Assembly (NCBI RefSeq): GCF_002939385.1
Contig: NZ_MULI01000066.1
Location: 1 to 40,182 of the forward strand
Length of the DNA: 40,182 nucleotides
Origin: Streptomyces sp. MH60
GTDB taxonomy: Bacteria > Actinomycetota > Actinomycetes > Streptomycetales > Streptomycetaceae
Reading direction: 5' to 3'
The first letter of the stretch is position 1, and every line of letters starts with the position of its first letter. Made by a program: the position numbers and the translations under genes. A model generated the notes under the pieces. The model saw only the letters and a list, made by a program, of their open reading frames with translations. It had not been told where the DNA came from and ran no database searches. Shown here in pieces: positions 26,434 through 34,880 of the stretch.

Positions 26434-27006
26434 TCACCCCATGCTCTTGGCGCCGTCCAGGGACTCCCGGATGATGTCGGCGTGACCCGCGTGCTGGGCG
26501 GTCTCGGCGATGATGTGCATCAGCACCCGGCGCGCCGACCACTCGGCGTCGGCCTCGAACCACGGCGCCTTCGGCAACGGCTGCGTGGCCCCCAGGTCGG
26601 GCAGCGTGGCGACCAGTTCCTCGGTCCGGCGGGCCGCCTCGGCGTAGTCGTCCAGCACACCGGCCAGCGTCTCGCCGGGCAGCATCTTGAACTCGTCGGC
26701 CCGCCGGGCCCAGTCGGCCTCGGTCATGGCGGTGAAGTCACCCATCGCGGAGGGGCCGTCCACGATGAAGCCGGCCCAGTTCCGCTCGACCGCGGTGACG
26801 TGCTTGATCAGGCCGCCCAGGCACAGCTCACTGGCGGTGGTCCGGAGTCCGGCCTGCTCGTCGGTGAGGTCACGGGTGGTGAACCGCAGGAAGTGCCGGT
26901 GCTTGGCCAGCGTCTCCAGCAGGTCCGCACGCTCGCCGGTGAGGGCCGGGGCCTCGGTCAGGTCGGGGGTGGTGGGCTCGCTGGTGAAGGACTCGCTGGT
27001 GGTCAT
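26434..27006 (-). CDS. DinB-family protein
   Basis: 190 aa from ATG 27006 with GGAG just upstream. A four-helix-bundle DinB/DUF664 protein with the three expected metal-ligand histidines: GGLIKHVTAVERNWA and RRVLMHIIAETAQHAGHADIIRE. The last two belong to the H-x3-H-type motif. A ~25-residue Thr/Ser/Pro-rich N-terminus precedes the fold. Such proteins are thought to be metal-dependent, often thiol-linked, transferases or isomerases. No partner in the neighbourhood indicates the substrate. It converges with the SUKH-like gene, with only 47 bases between stops. Confidence 0.9.
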   Translation of the reverse strand: MTTSESFTSEPTTPDLTEAPALTGERADLLETLAKHRHFLRFTTRDLTDEQAGLRTTASELCLGGLIKHVTAVERNWAGFIVDGPSAMGDFTAMTEADWARRADEFKMLPGETLAGVLDDYAEAARRTEELVATLPDLGATQPLPKAPWFEADAEWSARRVLMHIIAETAQHAGHADIIRESLDGAKSMG

Positions 27007-27059
27007 GGTCTCCGCCTTCCGGTGTTCCTGCTCCGTCGGTCAAGGAACACGTTAGGGGC

Positions 27060-27088
27060 CGTATAGGTCAGTTCCGGTCCTAGATCAC
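27060..27088 (-). promoter_or_regulatory. Promoter of the DinB-family gene
   Basis: On the minus strand: -35 GTGATC (27088-27083), 17-base spacer, -10 TATACG (27065-27060). The predicted 5' leader is about 46 bases. Confidence 0.5.
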
Positions 27089-27094
27089 AGCGCA

Positions 27095-27125
27095 GCTGCC
27101 GGAGAATGCCGGAACCGACGGCAGC
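27095..27125 (-). terminator. Hairpin after the FG-GAP gene
   Basis: GCTGCCG (27095-27101) pairs with CGGCAGC (27119-27125), and an inner CCGG/CCGG pair is possible. It lies 21 bases past the FG-GAP stop and upstream of the DinB promoter. Confidence 0.4.
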
Positions 27126-27145
27126 GGCCGCAAGAGACGGGCTGC

Positions 27146-28699
27146 CTAGTGGGCGATCTCCCCGCCACCCATCAGCAGGCCCAGCCCCTCGGTGTCGTCG
27201 AAGACGTCCCCCGACAGCCGGGTGACGCCCGCGGTGGAGGGACCGTCCGCGGTACCGGGCAGCAGGTGGGCGACGCCGTCGACCGTGTCGCTGCCCGGCG
27301 CGGTCACCACGAGGTCGGCGTGACCGTCGCCGTCGAGGTCGGTGAGGCCCACGGCGCTGCCGAAGTCGGCGTCCCCGCCCGGCGCGGCGCCCAGGTCGTC
27401 CCCGTCGAACAGCCGGGCGCCCGCACCGCTGAGCCCGTCCGGCCCGCCCTTCAGGTACAGCACCTGCTCCGGCCCCGGCTCTCCGTACACGTCCCACCGG
27501 GGAGCCCCGGCGACCACGTCGGCGTACCCGTCGCCGTTGACGTCGCCCGTGTCCAGGCCGGTGAAGACGGCGTCCTCGTCCTGGGGTTCCTCGTCGGGTA
27601 CGCCGGGGGTGTCGCGGTCGACGGTCGTCGTCCGCTCCCCCGGCCCGGTCTTCGACCCGTAGACCACCGTCACCGAGCTGCGGCTCGCGTCGCCGCCCCG
27701 GGGACTGAGGACCAGGTCGCCGTACCCGTCGCCGTCCACGTCGCCGATCGCCCCCTCGCCCGCGTCGGGGAGCCGGGTGCCCTCGGGCTGCGTGAAGCCG
27801 GCCCGGCCGCCGCGCAGGTAGCTCACCGGCTGGTTCCTCTCGCGCCAGGGAACCTCGGGTCCGGTGTCGGCGTCGTGGAAGCTCACCAGGTCGTCGACGC
27901 CGTCGCCGTCGAGGTCCCCGGCGAGCAGGTCGTCGTAGTTCGCGGCCGCGACGTCCGGGGCGGGACGGCGCGGAGCGGGGACGGGGCCCGTCGCGGCGGG
28001 GGTGCCGTCCCGCCCGAAGGGCCCCTTGAGCAGCCCCTTGCCCGAGCCGAGCCCGAAGACCAGGTCCGCGTGCCCGTCACCGTCGAAGTCACCGCCGACG
28101 AGCTGCTCGTCCAGGATCGGGTCGTCTCCCCAGGAGACGTGGCTGCCGTCCGTCCCCGGCACCCGGACGGCACGCGAGAGCCCGTCCTCGGACCCCCACA
28201 AGATGATCACGCTCGGCTTCCAGTCGAAGACGGAGGCGGCGAGGTCGGTGTACCCGTCCCCGTCGAAGTCGCGAGCCACGACATCGCTCCCGAAGAACGC
28301 CTCGTCCCGATTGCCGCCCGGTATCCCGGGGTCGTCCTGCGTCAGGTACTGACACCGGTCGACCCTTGTCCCGTCCCCGGCCCCGTACACGACCTCGACA
28401 CTGCCGCCGCCGGCCCCGTCCGCCACGCTCCCCATCGAGCCGAGGGCCAGGTCGGGGTGCCCGTCCCCGTCGAAGTCGGCGGCACCGTCCGGCACGGGCG
28501 CGGAGGCCGCGGTGCCGTGGTCGACGGTGCCGGTCCCGCATCCGTACGGCGCTGCGATGTCGTCCGGCCCCCCGTCGGCGACCACCATCCCCACGGCGAC
28601 CGCCAACGCGACGACGACCGCACCGCCCCCGACCACCCACGTCCGCCTACCACCCCGCCACCGCGACTCCGCCTCCACCTGATCACCCGAACCGTGCAT
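27146..28699 (-). CDS. Membrane-anchored FG-GAP/VCBS seven-repeat (integrin-like propeller) protein
   Basis: 517 aa from ATG 28699; a GTG at 28711 is an alternative and neither has a clear ribosome site. A basic N-terminus and one hydrophobic segment (TWVVGGGAVVVALAVAVGMV) form a signal anchor or signal peptide. The exterior part holds seven calcium-binding D-x-D-G-D-G-x-x-D-L motifs: DFDGDGHPDL, DFDGDGYTDL, DFDGDGHADL, DLDGDGVDDL, DVDGDGYGDL, DVNGDGYADV and DLDGDGHADL. Seven repeats match a seven-bladed beta-propeller like the integrin alpha headpiece. No enzyme domain is visible. It probably binds ligand or cell-wall material on the outside. It is divergent from a secreted hydrolase. Confidence 0.9.
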   Translation of the reverse strand: MHGSGDQVEAESRWRGGRRTWVVGGGAVVVALAVAVGMVVADGGPDDIAAPYGCGTGTVDHGTAASAPVPDGAADFDGDGHPDLALGSMGSVADGAGGGSVEVVYGAGDGTRVDRCQYLTQDDPGIPGGNRDEAFFGSDVVARDFDGDGYTDLAASVFDWKPSVIILWGSEDGLSRAVRVPGTDGSHVSWGDDPILDEQLVGGDFDGDGHADLVFGLGSGKGLLKGPFGRDGTPAATGPVPAPRRPAPDVAAANYDDLLAGDLDGDGVDDLVSFHDADTGPEVPWRERNQPVSYLRGGRAGFTQPEGTRLPDAGEGAIGDVDGDGYGDLVLSPRGGDASRSSVTVVYGSKTGPGERTTTVDRDTPGVPDEEPQDEDAVFTGLDTGDVNGDGYADVVAGAPRWDVYGEPGPEQVLYLKGGPDGLSGAGARLFDGDDLGAAPGGDADFGSAVGLTDLDGDGHADLVVTAPGSDTVDGVAHLLPGTADGPSTAGVTRLSGDVFDDTEGLGLLMGGGEIAH

Positions 28700-28942
28700 A
28701 CGAACGATCACGCGATGACCGCTGCACGCGGTTCCGCCGCCTCAGCCGGGCCGACGCCCAACGACCAGCAGGTGCGAACTCGCCGCCCCGGCATTCTCAT
28801 GGCCGCCCGGCGGCGCTGCGCGTGGCCGAGAGCCGGGGACGCGGGCTCCGGGGCCTGAACTGATTCCACGGTGCCATCCGGGGCCCCGGGGGTCAGTCTC
28901 CGGGCGTACACCCAAGTACCGCCGCAGGCCGACGTGTTGAGC

Positions 28943-28961
28943 AGGCGCCGGCGCCTAACGT
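28943..28961 (+). promoter_or_regulatory. 14-bp perfect palindrome abutting the -10 of the secreted hydrolase gene
   Basis: AGGCGCCGGCGCCT (28943-28956) is perfectly self-complementary and shares its last T with the -10 hexamer TAACGT (28956-28961). Seven bases later the ATG begins, suggesting a leaderless mRNA. The palindrome is in the -35/-10 spacer, as an operator would be, but it is all GC and could arise by chance. Confidence 0.4.
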
Positions 28962-28968
28962 CGTGCGC

Positions 28969-30129
28969 ATGACCGGCAGATCACGCACCTCACGCAGATC
29001 CGTCCTGACCGCACTGCTCGCGGGAGCCGTGTCCGTCCCCCTCCTGGGGGCCGCGCCCGCGTCGTCGGCCGCCACCGACACCTTGGAGCTGCCCTCCCCC
29101 ACCGGTCCCCGCCCCGTCGGCCGCCGCACCCTGCACCTCGTCGACCGGCACCGCACCGACCCCTGGGTGCCGACGGCCCGGGGCAGGGAGCTGATGGTGT
29201 CCGTGTCCTACCCGGCGCGCTCGTCCGGCGGGGACACGGCGGGGTACATGACCGAGAGCGAGGCGCGACGGCTCCTGGAGGCCAAGGGGCTCGCCGGGGT
29301 CGTACCGGCCGCGACGGTCGCGGGAACGCGGACGCACGCGCAGGTCGACGCGGCCCCTGCGCCGGGCCGCTTCCCCCTCGTCCTGCTGTCCCCCGGTTTC
29401 TCGATGCCGCGCACCACGCTCACCGCGCTCGCCGAGGAACTGGCCGCCCGCGGTTACGTCGTCGCCGCCGTGGACCACGCCTACGAGTCCGTCGGGACGG
29501 AGTTCCCCGGGGGGCGGGTCCCGCCGTGCGTGGCCTGCGACCGCGTCGGCGTCGATGTCGAGGAGGCGACCGTCGTGGCAGGCCGGGCGGCGGACCTGTC
29601 CTTCGTGATCGACGAGCTGACCGACCGCCGGAGAGCGGGGGCACTGGCGCACGTGATCGATCCGCGCCGTATCGGTGTCGCCGGGCACTCGATCGGCGGA
29701 GCGGCCGCCATGGCGACGATGGAGGCCGACCGCCGGGTGCGGGCGGGGGTCAACCTGGACGGCGGCTTCTTCGTACGCGACGCGGGGGCCGGGCTCGGCC
29801 GGCGCCCGTTCATGATGATCGGCGCCGAGGCCGTCCATGGTCCCGCCAACACCGGCAGCGACTGGGCCGCCACCTGGAACCGCCTGTACGGCTGGAAACG
29901 CTGGCTGACCGTAACGGGGGCCGGGCACTTCTCCTTCACCGACATCCCCTGGCTGGCCGAGCAGCTGGGGCTCGCTGATCCGGAGGTTCCCCTCCCGGGT
30001 GAGCGGGGTTGGTACCTCACCCGCGACTATGTCCGGGCCTTCTTCGACCTCCACCTGCGGGGCGTCCCCCAGCCGCTCCTCAATGGTCCTACGTCCTCCC
30101 ACCCGGAGGTCGTTTTCCACCAGCCGTAG
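28969..30129 (+). CDS. Secreted alpha/beta hydrolase (PAF-acetylhydrolase/lipase-like), Tat-type signal
   Basis: 386 aa from ATG 28969; a GTG two codons earlier is in frame. The N-terminus RSRTSRRSVLTALLAGAVSV has a twin-arginine S-R-R-x-V-L motif, a hydrophobic stretch and an ASSA cleavage region. The catalytic domain shows VLLSPGFSMPR (oxyanion region), the nucleophile GVAGHSIGGAAAM, NLDGGFF, and a histidine in VTGAGHFSFTD. The pattern resembles PAF-acetylhydrolase-like and dienelactone hydrolase-like esterases of Streptomyces. It should fold in the cytoplasm and be exported to cleave esters or lipids. The stop converges with the FAD dehydrogenase gene, 15 bases apart. Confidence 0.9.
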   Translation: MTGRSRTSRRSVLTALLAGAVSVPLLGAAPASSAATDTLELPSPTGPRPVGRRTLHLVDRHRTDPWVPTARGRELMVSVSYPARSSGGDTAGYMTESEARRLLEAKGLAGVVPAATVAGTRTHAQVDAAPAPGRFPLVLLSPGFSMPRTTLTALAEELAARGYVVAAVDHAYESVGTEFPGGRVPPCVACDRVGVDVEEATVVAGRAADLSFVIDELTDRRRAGALAHVIDPRRIGVAGHSIGGAAAMATMEADRRVRAGVNLDGGFFVRDAGAGLGRRPFMMIGAEAVHGPANTGSDWAATWNRLYGWKRWLTVTGAGHFSFTDIPWLAEQLGLADPEVPLPGERGWYLTRDYVRAFFDLHLRGVPQPLLNGPTSSHPEVVFHQP

Positions 30130-30144
30130 AAGCCCCCGGCAGCC

Positions 30145-33003
30145 TCACTCCAGCCCCTCCGCCAGCACCTCCGCCAGATGCCGCCCCCGCACACCCGCCA
30201 GCTGCTCCAGCTGGGTCCGGCACGAGAAACCGTCCGCCAGGACCACCGCGCCCCCGGGCGCCTCGCGGACCGCCGGGAGGAGCTGGTCCTCCGCGCACGC
30301 GGCCGACACCTCGTAGTGGCCGGCCTCGAAGCCGAAGTTGCCCGCGAGGCCGCAGCAGCCGCCGCTCAGCTCGCCGGTCAGGCCCGCCGACTCGCGCAGC
30401 CGACGGTCGGCCGCGTCGCCCAGGACCGCGTGCTGGTGGCAGTGGGTCTGGCCGGCGACTGGACGGTTCACGGCGGGCGGGGTCCAGTCGGGGGCGTGGC
30501 GTTCCAGGGCCTCCGCGAAGGTCAGGACGCGTGAGGCCAGCCGGGCCGCGCGCGGGTCGTCGTGCAGCAGCTCGGGCAGGTCCGTGCGCAGGGCGGCGGC
30601 GCAGCTCGGCTCCAGGACGACGACCGGCGCGGACGTCTCCAGCACCGGGGCCATCAGGTCCAGCGTGCGGCGCAGCACCGCGCGGGCGCGGTCCAGTTGA
30701 CCCGTGGACACGTACGTCAGGCCGCAGCAGACCCGGCTCCGGCGTGCCGTCAGCGAAGACAGGAGCGGGGCCGCCGACCTCGACGTACCGTCCCCGACCA
30801 CCGCCCGTCCCCGCAGCGTCGGCGGCAGCACCACCCGCAGCCCGGCCGCCTCCAGCACCCGTACGGCCGCCCGGCCCACGGAGGGCGAGAGGTGTTCGGT
30901 GAAGGTGTCGGGCCACAGGACCACCAGGTCCCCTCCCTCGGCCGGTCCGCCCCGCCCCCGCCACCACCCGCTGAACGTCTCCCCCGCCAGCCGCGGCACC
31001 TCCCGCTCGCCCGCGATCCCGCCGAGCCGTTTCGCCACCGCGGCCAACGGCCGTACCGACGCGAGCGCGTTGACGACCGGCGCCATCCGCGCCCGTGCCG
31101 CCCAGCGCAGCCACACCGGCAGCCAGCCCATCGTGTAGTGGGCGGCGGGCCGGCGGCGCCCCTCGTAGTGGTGGTGCAGGAACTCCGCCTTGTACGTGGC
31201 CATGTCGACCTCGACCGGGCAGTCGGAGCGGCAGCCCTTGCAGGACAGGCACAGGTCCAGGGCGTCCCGGACCTCCGGCGAGCGCCAGCCGTCCGTCACC
31301 AGCTCACCCGCGAGCATCTCGTGCAGCAGACGGGCCCGGCCGCGCGTGGAGTGCGCCTCGTCCCCCGTCGCGCGGAACGACGGGCACATCACCGCCGGCC
31401 CGGACACGGACGTCGTACGGCACTTGGCGACCCCCACGCAGCGGCGTACCGCCGCCGAGAAGTCGCCGCCGTCGGACGGGTAGCCGAACTCCACGTCCAC
31501 GGGCTCTCGCGGCAACACGGCAAAGCGCAGGTTCGCGTCGAGCGGCGCCGGTCGGACCAGCATCCCCGGGTTGAGGAGGTCGTCCGGGTCCCAGACGGCC
31601 TTCGCGCGTTCGAAGAGGGCGACCGTCTCCGCGCCGTACATCCTCGGCAGCAGCTCGGCCCGTGCCTGCCCGTCGCCGTGCTCCCCGGAGAGGGAGCCGC
31701 CGTGCGCCACGACCACGTCCGCCAGCTCCTGCGAGAAGCGGCGGAAGCGGGCCACCCCGGCCTCCGTCAGCAGGTCGAAGTCGATGCGTACGTGGATGCA
31801 GCCGTCACCGAAGTGCCCGTACGGCGTGCCGCGCAGATCGTGGGCGGTGAGCAGGCGCCGGAAGTCGCGCAGATAGCCGCCCAGCCGGGCCGGCGGCACC
31901 GCGCAGTCCTCCCACCCCGGCCACGCCTCCCTGCCGTCCGGCATCCGCGTCGCCGTACCGCTCGCGTCCTCCCTGATCCGCCACAGCGTCCGCTGCCCGG
32001 CCGGGTCGGTGACCACGAGGGCGTCCACCACGTCCGCCGCGCGGACCACCGCCTCCGCACGCGCGCGGGCCTCCGCCTCCGTGTCGCCGCCGGTCTCCAC
32101 GAACAGCCAGGCCCCGCCCCGCGGCAGCCCTTCCGTGGACGGCACCAGGTCCACCGCCATGCCCTCCACGGTCAGCGGGCCGAGCGGCAGCAACCCGGCC
32201 GCCGCCTCGGCCGCGCCCGCCTCGTCGGCGTATCCCAGCACCGCCAGCGCACGCGCGCGGGGCGACTCGACCAGCCGCACGACCGCCTCGGTCAGCACGC
32301 CGAGTGTGCCCTCCGAGCCGCAGAAGGAGCGGGCCACGTCCGCGCCCTTCTCCGCGAGCAGGGCGTCCAGCGCGTAGCCGGAGATGCGGCGGGGGAGGTC
32401 GGGAAAGCCGGTGCGCAGGCGGGCCAGGTCGCCGTCCACGAGGTCGCGCAGGCCCTCCGGGGCGCCGGCCCACTCCGGCCCGAGCCGCAGCCGCCGGCCG
32501 CGCGCGGTCAGCACCGACAGTTCGCGCACGCTGTCCGCCGTCGTGCCCCAGGCCACCGAGTGGGAGCCGCAGGAGTTGTTGCCGATCATGCCGCCGAGCG
32601 TGCAGCGGCTGTGGGTGGAGGGGTCGGGGCCGAAGCGCAGCCCGTGCGGGGCGGCGGCGTCCTGGAGGCGGTCGAGGACCAGCCCCGGCTGGACGACGGC
32701 CGTACGCGCCTCCGGATCGAGGGCGAGCAGCCGGTTCATGTGCCGGGTGAAGTCCAGCACCACGCCCGTGCCCGTCGCCTGCCCGGCGATCGACGTCCCG
32801 CCGCCGCGCGCCACGACCGGTACGCCGTGCTCCCGGCACACCTCCAGTACCGCCGCCACGTCGTCGGCGTCCCTCGGCGCCACGACACCGAGCGGGACCC
32901 TCCGGTAGTTCGAGGCGTCCATGGTGGTCAGCGCCCGGGAGGTGACGTCGAACCCGACCTCGCCGCGGACGGCCCTGCGCAGTGCTGCCTCCAGATCGGT
33001 CAT
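30145..33003 (-). CDS. FAD-linked oxidase / Fe-S (YdiJ-like D-2-hydroxyacid dehydrogenase)
   Basis: 952 aa from ATG 33003; an ATG at 33015 is in frame and neither start has ideal spacing to GGAGGG. Domains in order: PCMH-type FAD binding (VVARGGGTSIAGQATGTGVV, GGMIGNNSCGSHSVAWGTTA, FCGSEGTLGVLTEAVVRL), FAD-linked oxidase C-terminal (GHFGDGCIHVRIDFD, SGEHGDGQARAELLPRMYG), an Fe-S part with CVGVAKCR, MCPSFRATGDEAHSTRGRA and the full CLSCKGCRSDCPVEVD, then a Cys-rich CCG-type domain (CCGLTYVSTG, GGCCGLAGNFGFE). This is the fused architecture of E. coli YdiJ, which oxidises D-2-hydroxyglutarate. Because serC/serA enzymes can make D-2-hydroxyglutarate, its position next to serC is suggestive. Confidence 0.92.
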   Translation of the reverse strand: MTDLEAALRRAVRGEVGFDVTSRALTTMDASNYRRVPLGVVAPRDADDVAAVLEVCREHGVPVVARGGGTSIAGQATGTGVVLDFTRHMNRLLALDPEARTAVVQPGLVLDRLQDAAAPHGLRFGPDPSTHSRCTLGGMIGNNSCGSHSVAWGTTADSVRELSVLTARGRRLRLGPEWAGAPEGLRDLVDGDLARLRTGFPDLPRRISGYALDALLAEKGADVARSFCGSEGTLGVLTEAVVRLVESPRARALAVLGYADEAGAAEAAAGLLPLGPLTVEGMAVDLVPSTEGLPRGGAWLFVETGGDTEAEARARAEAVVRAADVVDALVVTDPAGQRTLWRIREDASGTATRMPDGREAWPGWEDCAVPPARLGGYLRDFRRLLTAHDLRGTPYGHFGDGCIHVRIDFDLLTEAGVARFRRFSQELADVVVAHGGSLSGEHGDGQARAELLPRMYGAETVALFERAKAVWDPDDLLNPGMLVRPAPLDANLRFAVLPREPVDVEFGYPSDGGDFSAAVRRCVGVAKCRTTSVSGPAVMCPSFRATGDEAHSTRGRARLLHEMLAGELVTDGWRSPEVRDALDLCLSCKGCRSDCPVEVDMATYKAEFLHHHYEGRRRPAAHYTMGWLPVWLRWAARARMAPVVNALASVRPLAAVAKRLGGIAGEREVPRLAGETFSGWWRGRGGPAEGGDLVVLWPDTFTEHLSPSVGRAAVRVLEAAGLRVVLPPTLRGRAVVGDGTSRSAAPLLSSLTARRSRVCCGLTYVSTGQLDRARAVLRRTLDLMAPVLETSAPVVVLEPSCAAALRTDLPELLHDDPRAARLASRVLTFAEALERHAPDWTPPAVNRPVAGQTHCHQHAVLGDAADRRLRESAGLTGELSGGCCGLAGNFGFEAGHYEVSAACAEDQLLPAVREAPGGAVVLADGFSCRTQLEQLAGVRGRHLAEVLAEGLE

Positions 33004-33101
33004 GCCCTCCAGCATGGGCTCTCGTGGGTCCGTACAGGTCCGCACGGCGGAGATCTCGTCTCATCGGACGGACATGTCTTCGTCCGGTTTGGCCGAGGCG
33101 A

Positions 33102-33107
33102 TACCCT
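33102..33107 (+). promoter_or_regulatory. -10 element of serC (leaderless)
   Basis: TACCCT ends seven bases before the GTG start of serC, with TTCGTC (33079-33084) 17 bases upstream as a weak -35. There is no Shine-Dalgarno. Confidence 0.5.
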
Positions 33108-33114
33108 CCGGCTC

Positions 33115-34233
33115 GTGGCTGAGATCCAGATTCCTGCTGACATCAAGCCCGCGGACGGTCGATTCGGCGCGGGCCCCTCCAAGGTGCGGGTGGAGGCGCT
33201 GGACGCCCTGGCCGCCACCGGTACGTCCCTGCTCGGCACCTCCCACCGCCAGGCGCCCGTCAAGAACCTGGTCGGCAAGGTCCGCGAGGGCATCCGCGAG
33301 CTGTTCCGGCTCCCCGACGGCTACGAGGTGATCCTCGGCAACGGCGGCTCCACCGCGTTCTGGGACGTCGCGACCCACGGCCTGATCGAGAACAAGTCGC
33401 AGCACCTGAGCTTCGGCGAGTTCTCCTCCAAGTTCGCCAAGGCCGCGAGGCTCGCCCCGTGGCTCGCCGAGCCGACCGTCGTCTCCTCCGACCCGGGCAC
33501 CCACCCCGAGGCCCGCGCCGAGGCCGGCGTGGACGTGTACGGCCTCACGCACAACGAGACCTCGACCGGTGTCGCCATGCCGATCAAGCGCGTGGCCGGT
33601 GCCGACGAGGGTGCCCTCGTGCTGGTCGACGCGACGTCCGGCGCGGGCGGCCTGCCGGTGGACGTCACCGAGACCGACGTCTACTACTTCGCCCCGCAGA
33701 AGTCCTTCGCCTCCGACGGCGGCCTGTGGATCGGCGTGTTCTCCCCGGCCGCGATCGAACGCGCCGAGCGGATCCACGCGTCCGGCCGCCACGTCCCGGA
33801 GTTCTTCTCGCTGCCGACCGCGATCGACAACTCCCGCAAGAACCAGACGTACAACACCCCGGCGCTCGCGACGCTCTTCCTGCTGGGCGAGCAGCTGGAC
33901 TGGATGAACGGCCAGGGCGGCCTGGACTTCACCACCGCCCGCACCAAGGACTCCTCGTCCCGCCTGTACACGTGGGCCGACGAGTCGAAGTACGCCACCC
34001 CGTTCGTCTCGGACCCGGCCAAGCGCTCTCAGGTCATCGGCACCATCGACTTCGCCGACGACATCGACGCCGCCGCCGTCGCCAAGGTGCTGCGCGCCAA
34101 CGGCGTCGTCGACACCGAGCCGTACCGCAAGCTCGGCCGCAACCAGCTGCGCGTCGCGATGTTCCCGGCGATCGACCCGGCGGACGTCGAGGCGCTCACG
34201 CAGTGCGTCGACTACGTCATCGAGAAGCTGTAG
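33115..34233 (+). CDS. serC: Phosphoserine aminotransferase
   Basis: 372 aa from GTG 33115, the usual length for the actinobacterial form. It transfers an amino group from glutamate to 3-phosphohydroxypyruvate to make phosphoserine. Motifs: RFGAGPSKVRVEALDALA, LLGTSHRQAPVKNLVGKVR, LGNGGSTAFWDVATHGL, THNETSTGVAMP, LVDATSGAGGLPVDV (PLP aspartate), and YYFAPQKSFASDGGLW with the PLP lysine (QKSF). The C-terminus KLGRNQLRVAMFPAI has the family arginine. It is divergent from the FAD/Fe-S dehydrogenase, followed by a very strong terminator, and is probably transcribed alone. Confidence 0.96.
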   Translation: MAEIQIPADIKPADGRFGAGPSKVRVEALDALAATGTSLLGTSHRQAPVKNLVGKVREGIRELFRLPDGYEVILGNGGSTAFWDVATHGLIENKSQHLSFGEFSSKFAKAARLAPWLAEPTVVSSDPGTHPEARAEAGVDVYGLTHNETSTGVAMPIKRVAGADEGALVLVDATSGAGGLPVDVTETDVYYFAPQKSFASDGGLWIGVFSPAAIERAERIHASGRHVPEFFSLPTAIDNSRKNQTYNTPALATLFLLGEQLDWMNGQGGLDFTTARTKDSSSRLYTWADESKYATPFVSDPAKRSQVIGTIDFADDIDAAAVAKVLRANGVVDTEPYRKLGRNQLRVAMFPAIDPADVEALTQCVDYVIEKL

Positions 34234-34247
34234 TCGTCACCGGTACG

Positions 34248-34296
34248 ACGCGGAAGGGGCGCCCGGCGGATCACCCGCCGGGCGCCCCTTCCGCGT
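34248..34296 (+). terminator. Very strong serC terminator (22-bp perfect stem)
   Basis: Left arm 34248-34269 (begins ACGCGGAAGGGGCGCC) pairs perfectly with right arm 34275-34296, with an ATCAC loop. TGGTCGTC follows. It begins 14 bases after the stop. Confidence 0.9.
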
Positions 34297-34472
34297 TGGT
34301 CGTCAACTCCCGCCGTACCACGCGCGTTGCAGGCGTCGACCCCGCTACCGCACCGGTTTACGCCGAAGTCAATCCAGCAGGGGACGCGGGCCGCACGGAG
34401 TGGGCCGTACGTTCGACGGGCGATCGGATGTCACCTCTCTCCACACTCCACGAACTGGTCCCGGAGGAACGC

Positions 34473-34820
34473 ATGATCACCCACCGGCGAATCGCCGTGT
34501 CGCTCTCCGCCCTGTCCCTGGCCGTGCTGGGTGCGCTGGGGGTTCCCGGCACCGCCCAGGCGGTCACCGCGGCCCCGTCCGGAGCGACGGCGAACTACTG
34601 CTCGGAAGGCTGGAGCCAGAACCACCCCACCATCGGGTGGGGCAGTGCGGGCAACGCCGTACGCCACGCGCAGTGCAAGCTCGGAAAGTGGGGACGCCAT
34701 GTCGCGATCGACGGCGTCTTCGGCCGGGAGACCTACAACGCGACCGTCTCGCTCCAGCGGGAGTGCGGCATCCCCGTTGACGGGGTCATCGGCCCGCAGA
34801 CGTGGCGGTGCATCGACTGA
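34473..34820 (+). CDS. Small secreted peptidoglycan-binding-like protein
   Basis: 115 aa from ATG 34473 with GGAGGAAC upstream. A Sec signal peptide (ITHRRIAVSLSALSLAVLGALG, cleaved after TAQA) leaves an ~85-residue mature protein. This carries one PG_binding_1 repeat: AVRHAQCKLGKWG, IDGVFGRETYNATVSLQRE, IPVDGVIGPQTWRCID. Four cysteines (NYC, AQC, REC, WRC) can form two disulfides, as expected outside the cell. There is no catalytic domain, so it should bind cell wall on its own. 239 bases of upstream DNA after the serC terminator hold no other gene. Confidence 0.88.
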   Translation: MITHRRIAVSLSALSLAVLGALGVPGTAQAVTAAPSGATANYCSEGWSQNHPTIGWGSAGNAVRHAQCKLGKWGRHVAIDGVFGRETYNATVSLQRECGIPVDGVIGPQTWRCID

Positions 34821-34880
34821 GCCGCCCGTCCGCCCGTCCGGCCACGGGCACCCGGCTTGTCGCGACCGCGGGGCCCGGCC

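Noticed and set aside
30562..34233. A 1223-codon plus-strand frame ending with serC
   Set aside because: The part before 33115 is antisense to the FAD/Fe-S gene. SerC homology starts exactly at the GTG.
34248..34296. 22-bp perfect inverted repeat as a possible mobile element end or regulatory RNA
   Set aside because: Its place right after the serC stop, with a tight five-base loop, fits a plain strong transcription terminator.
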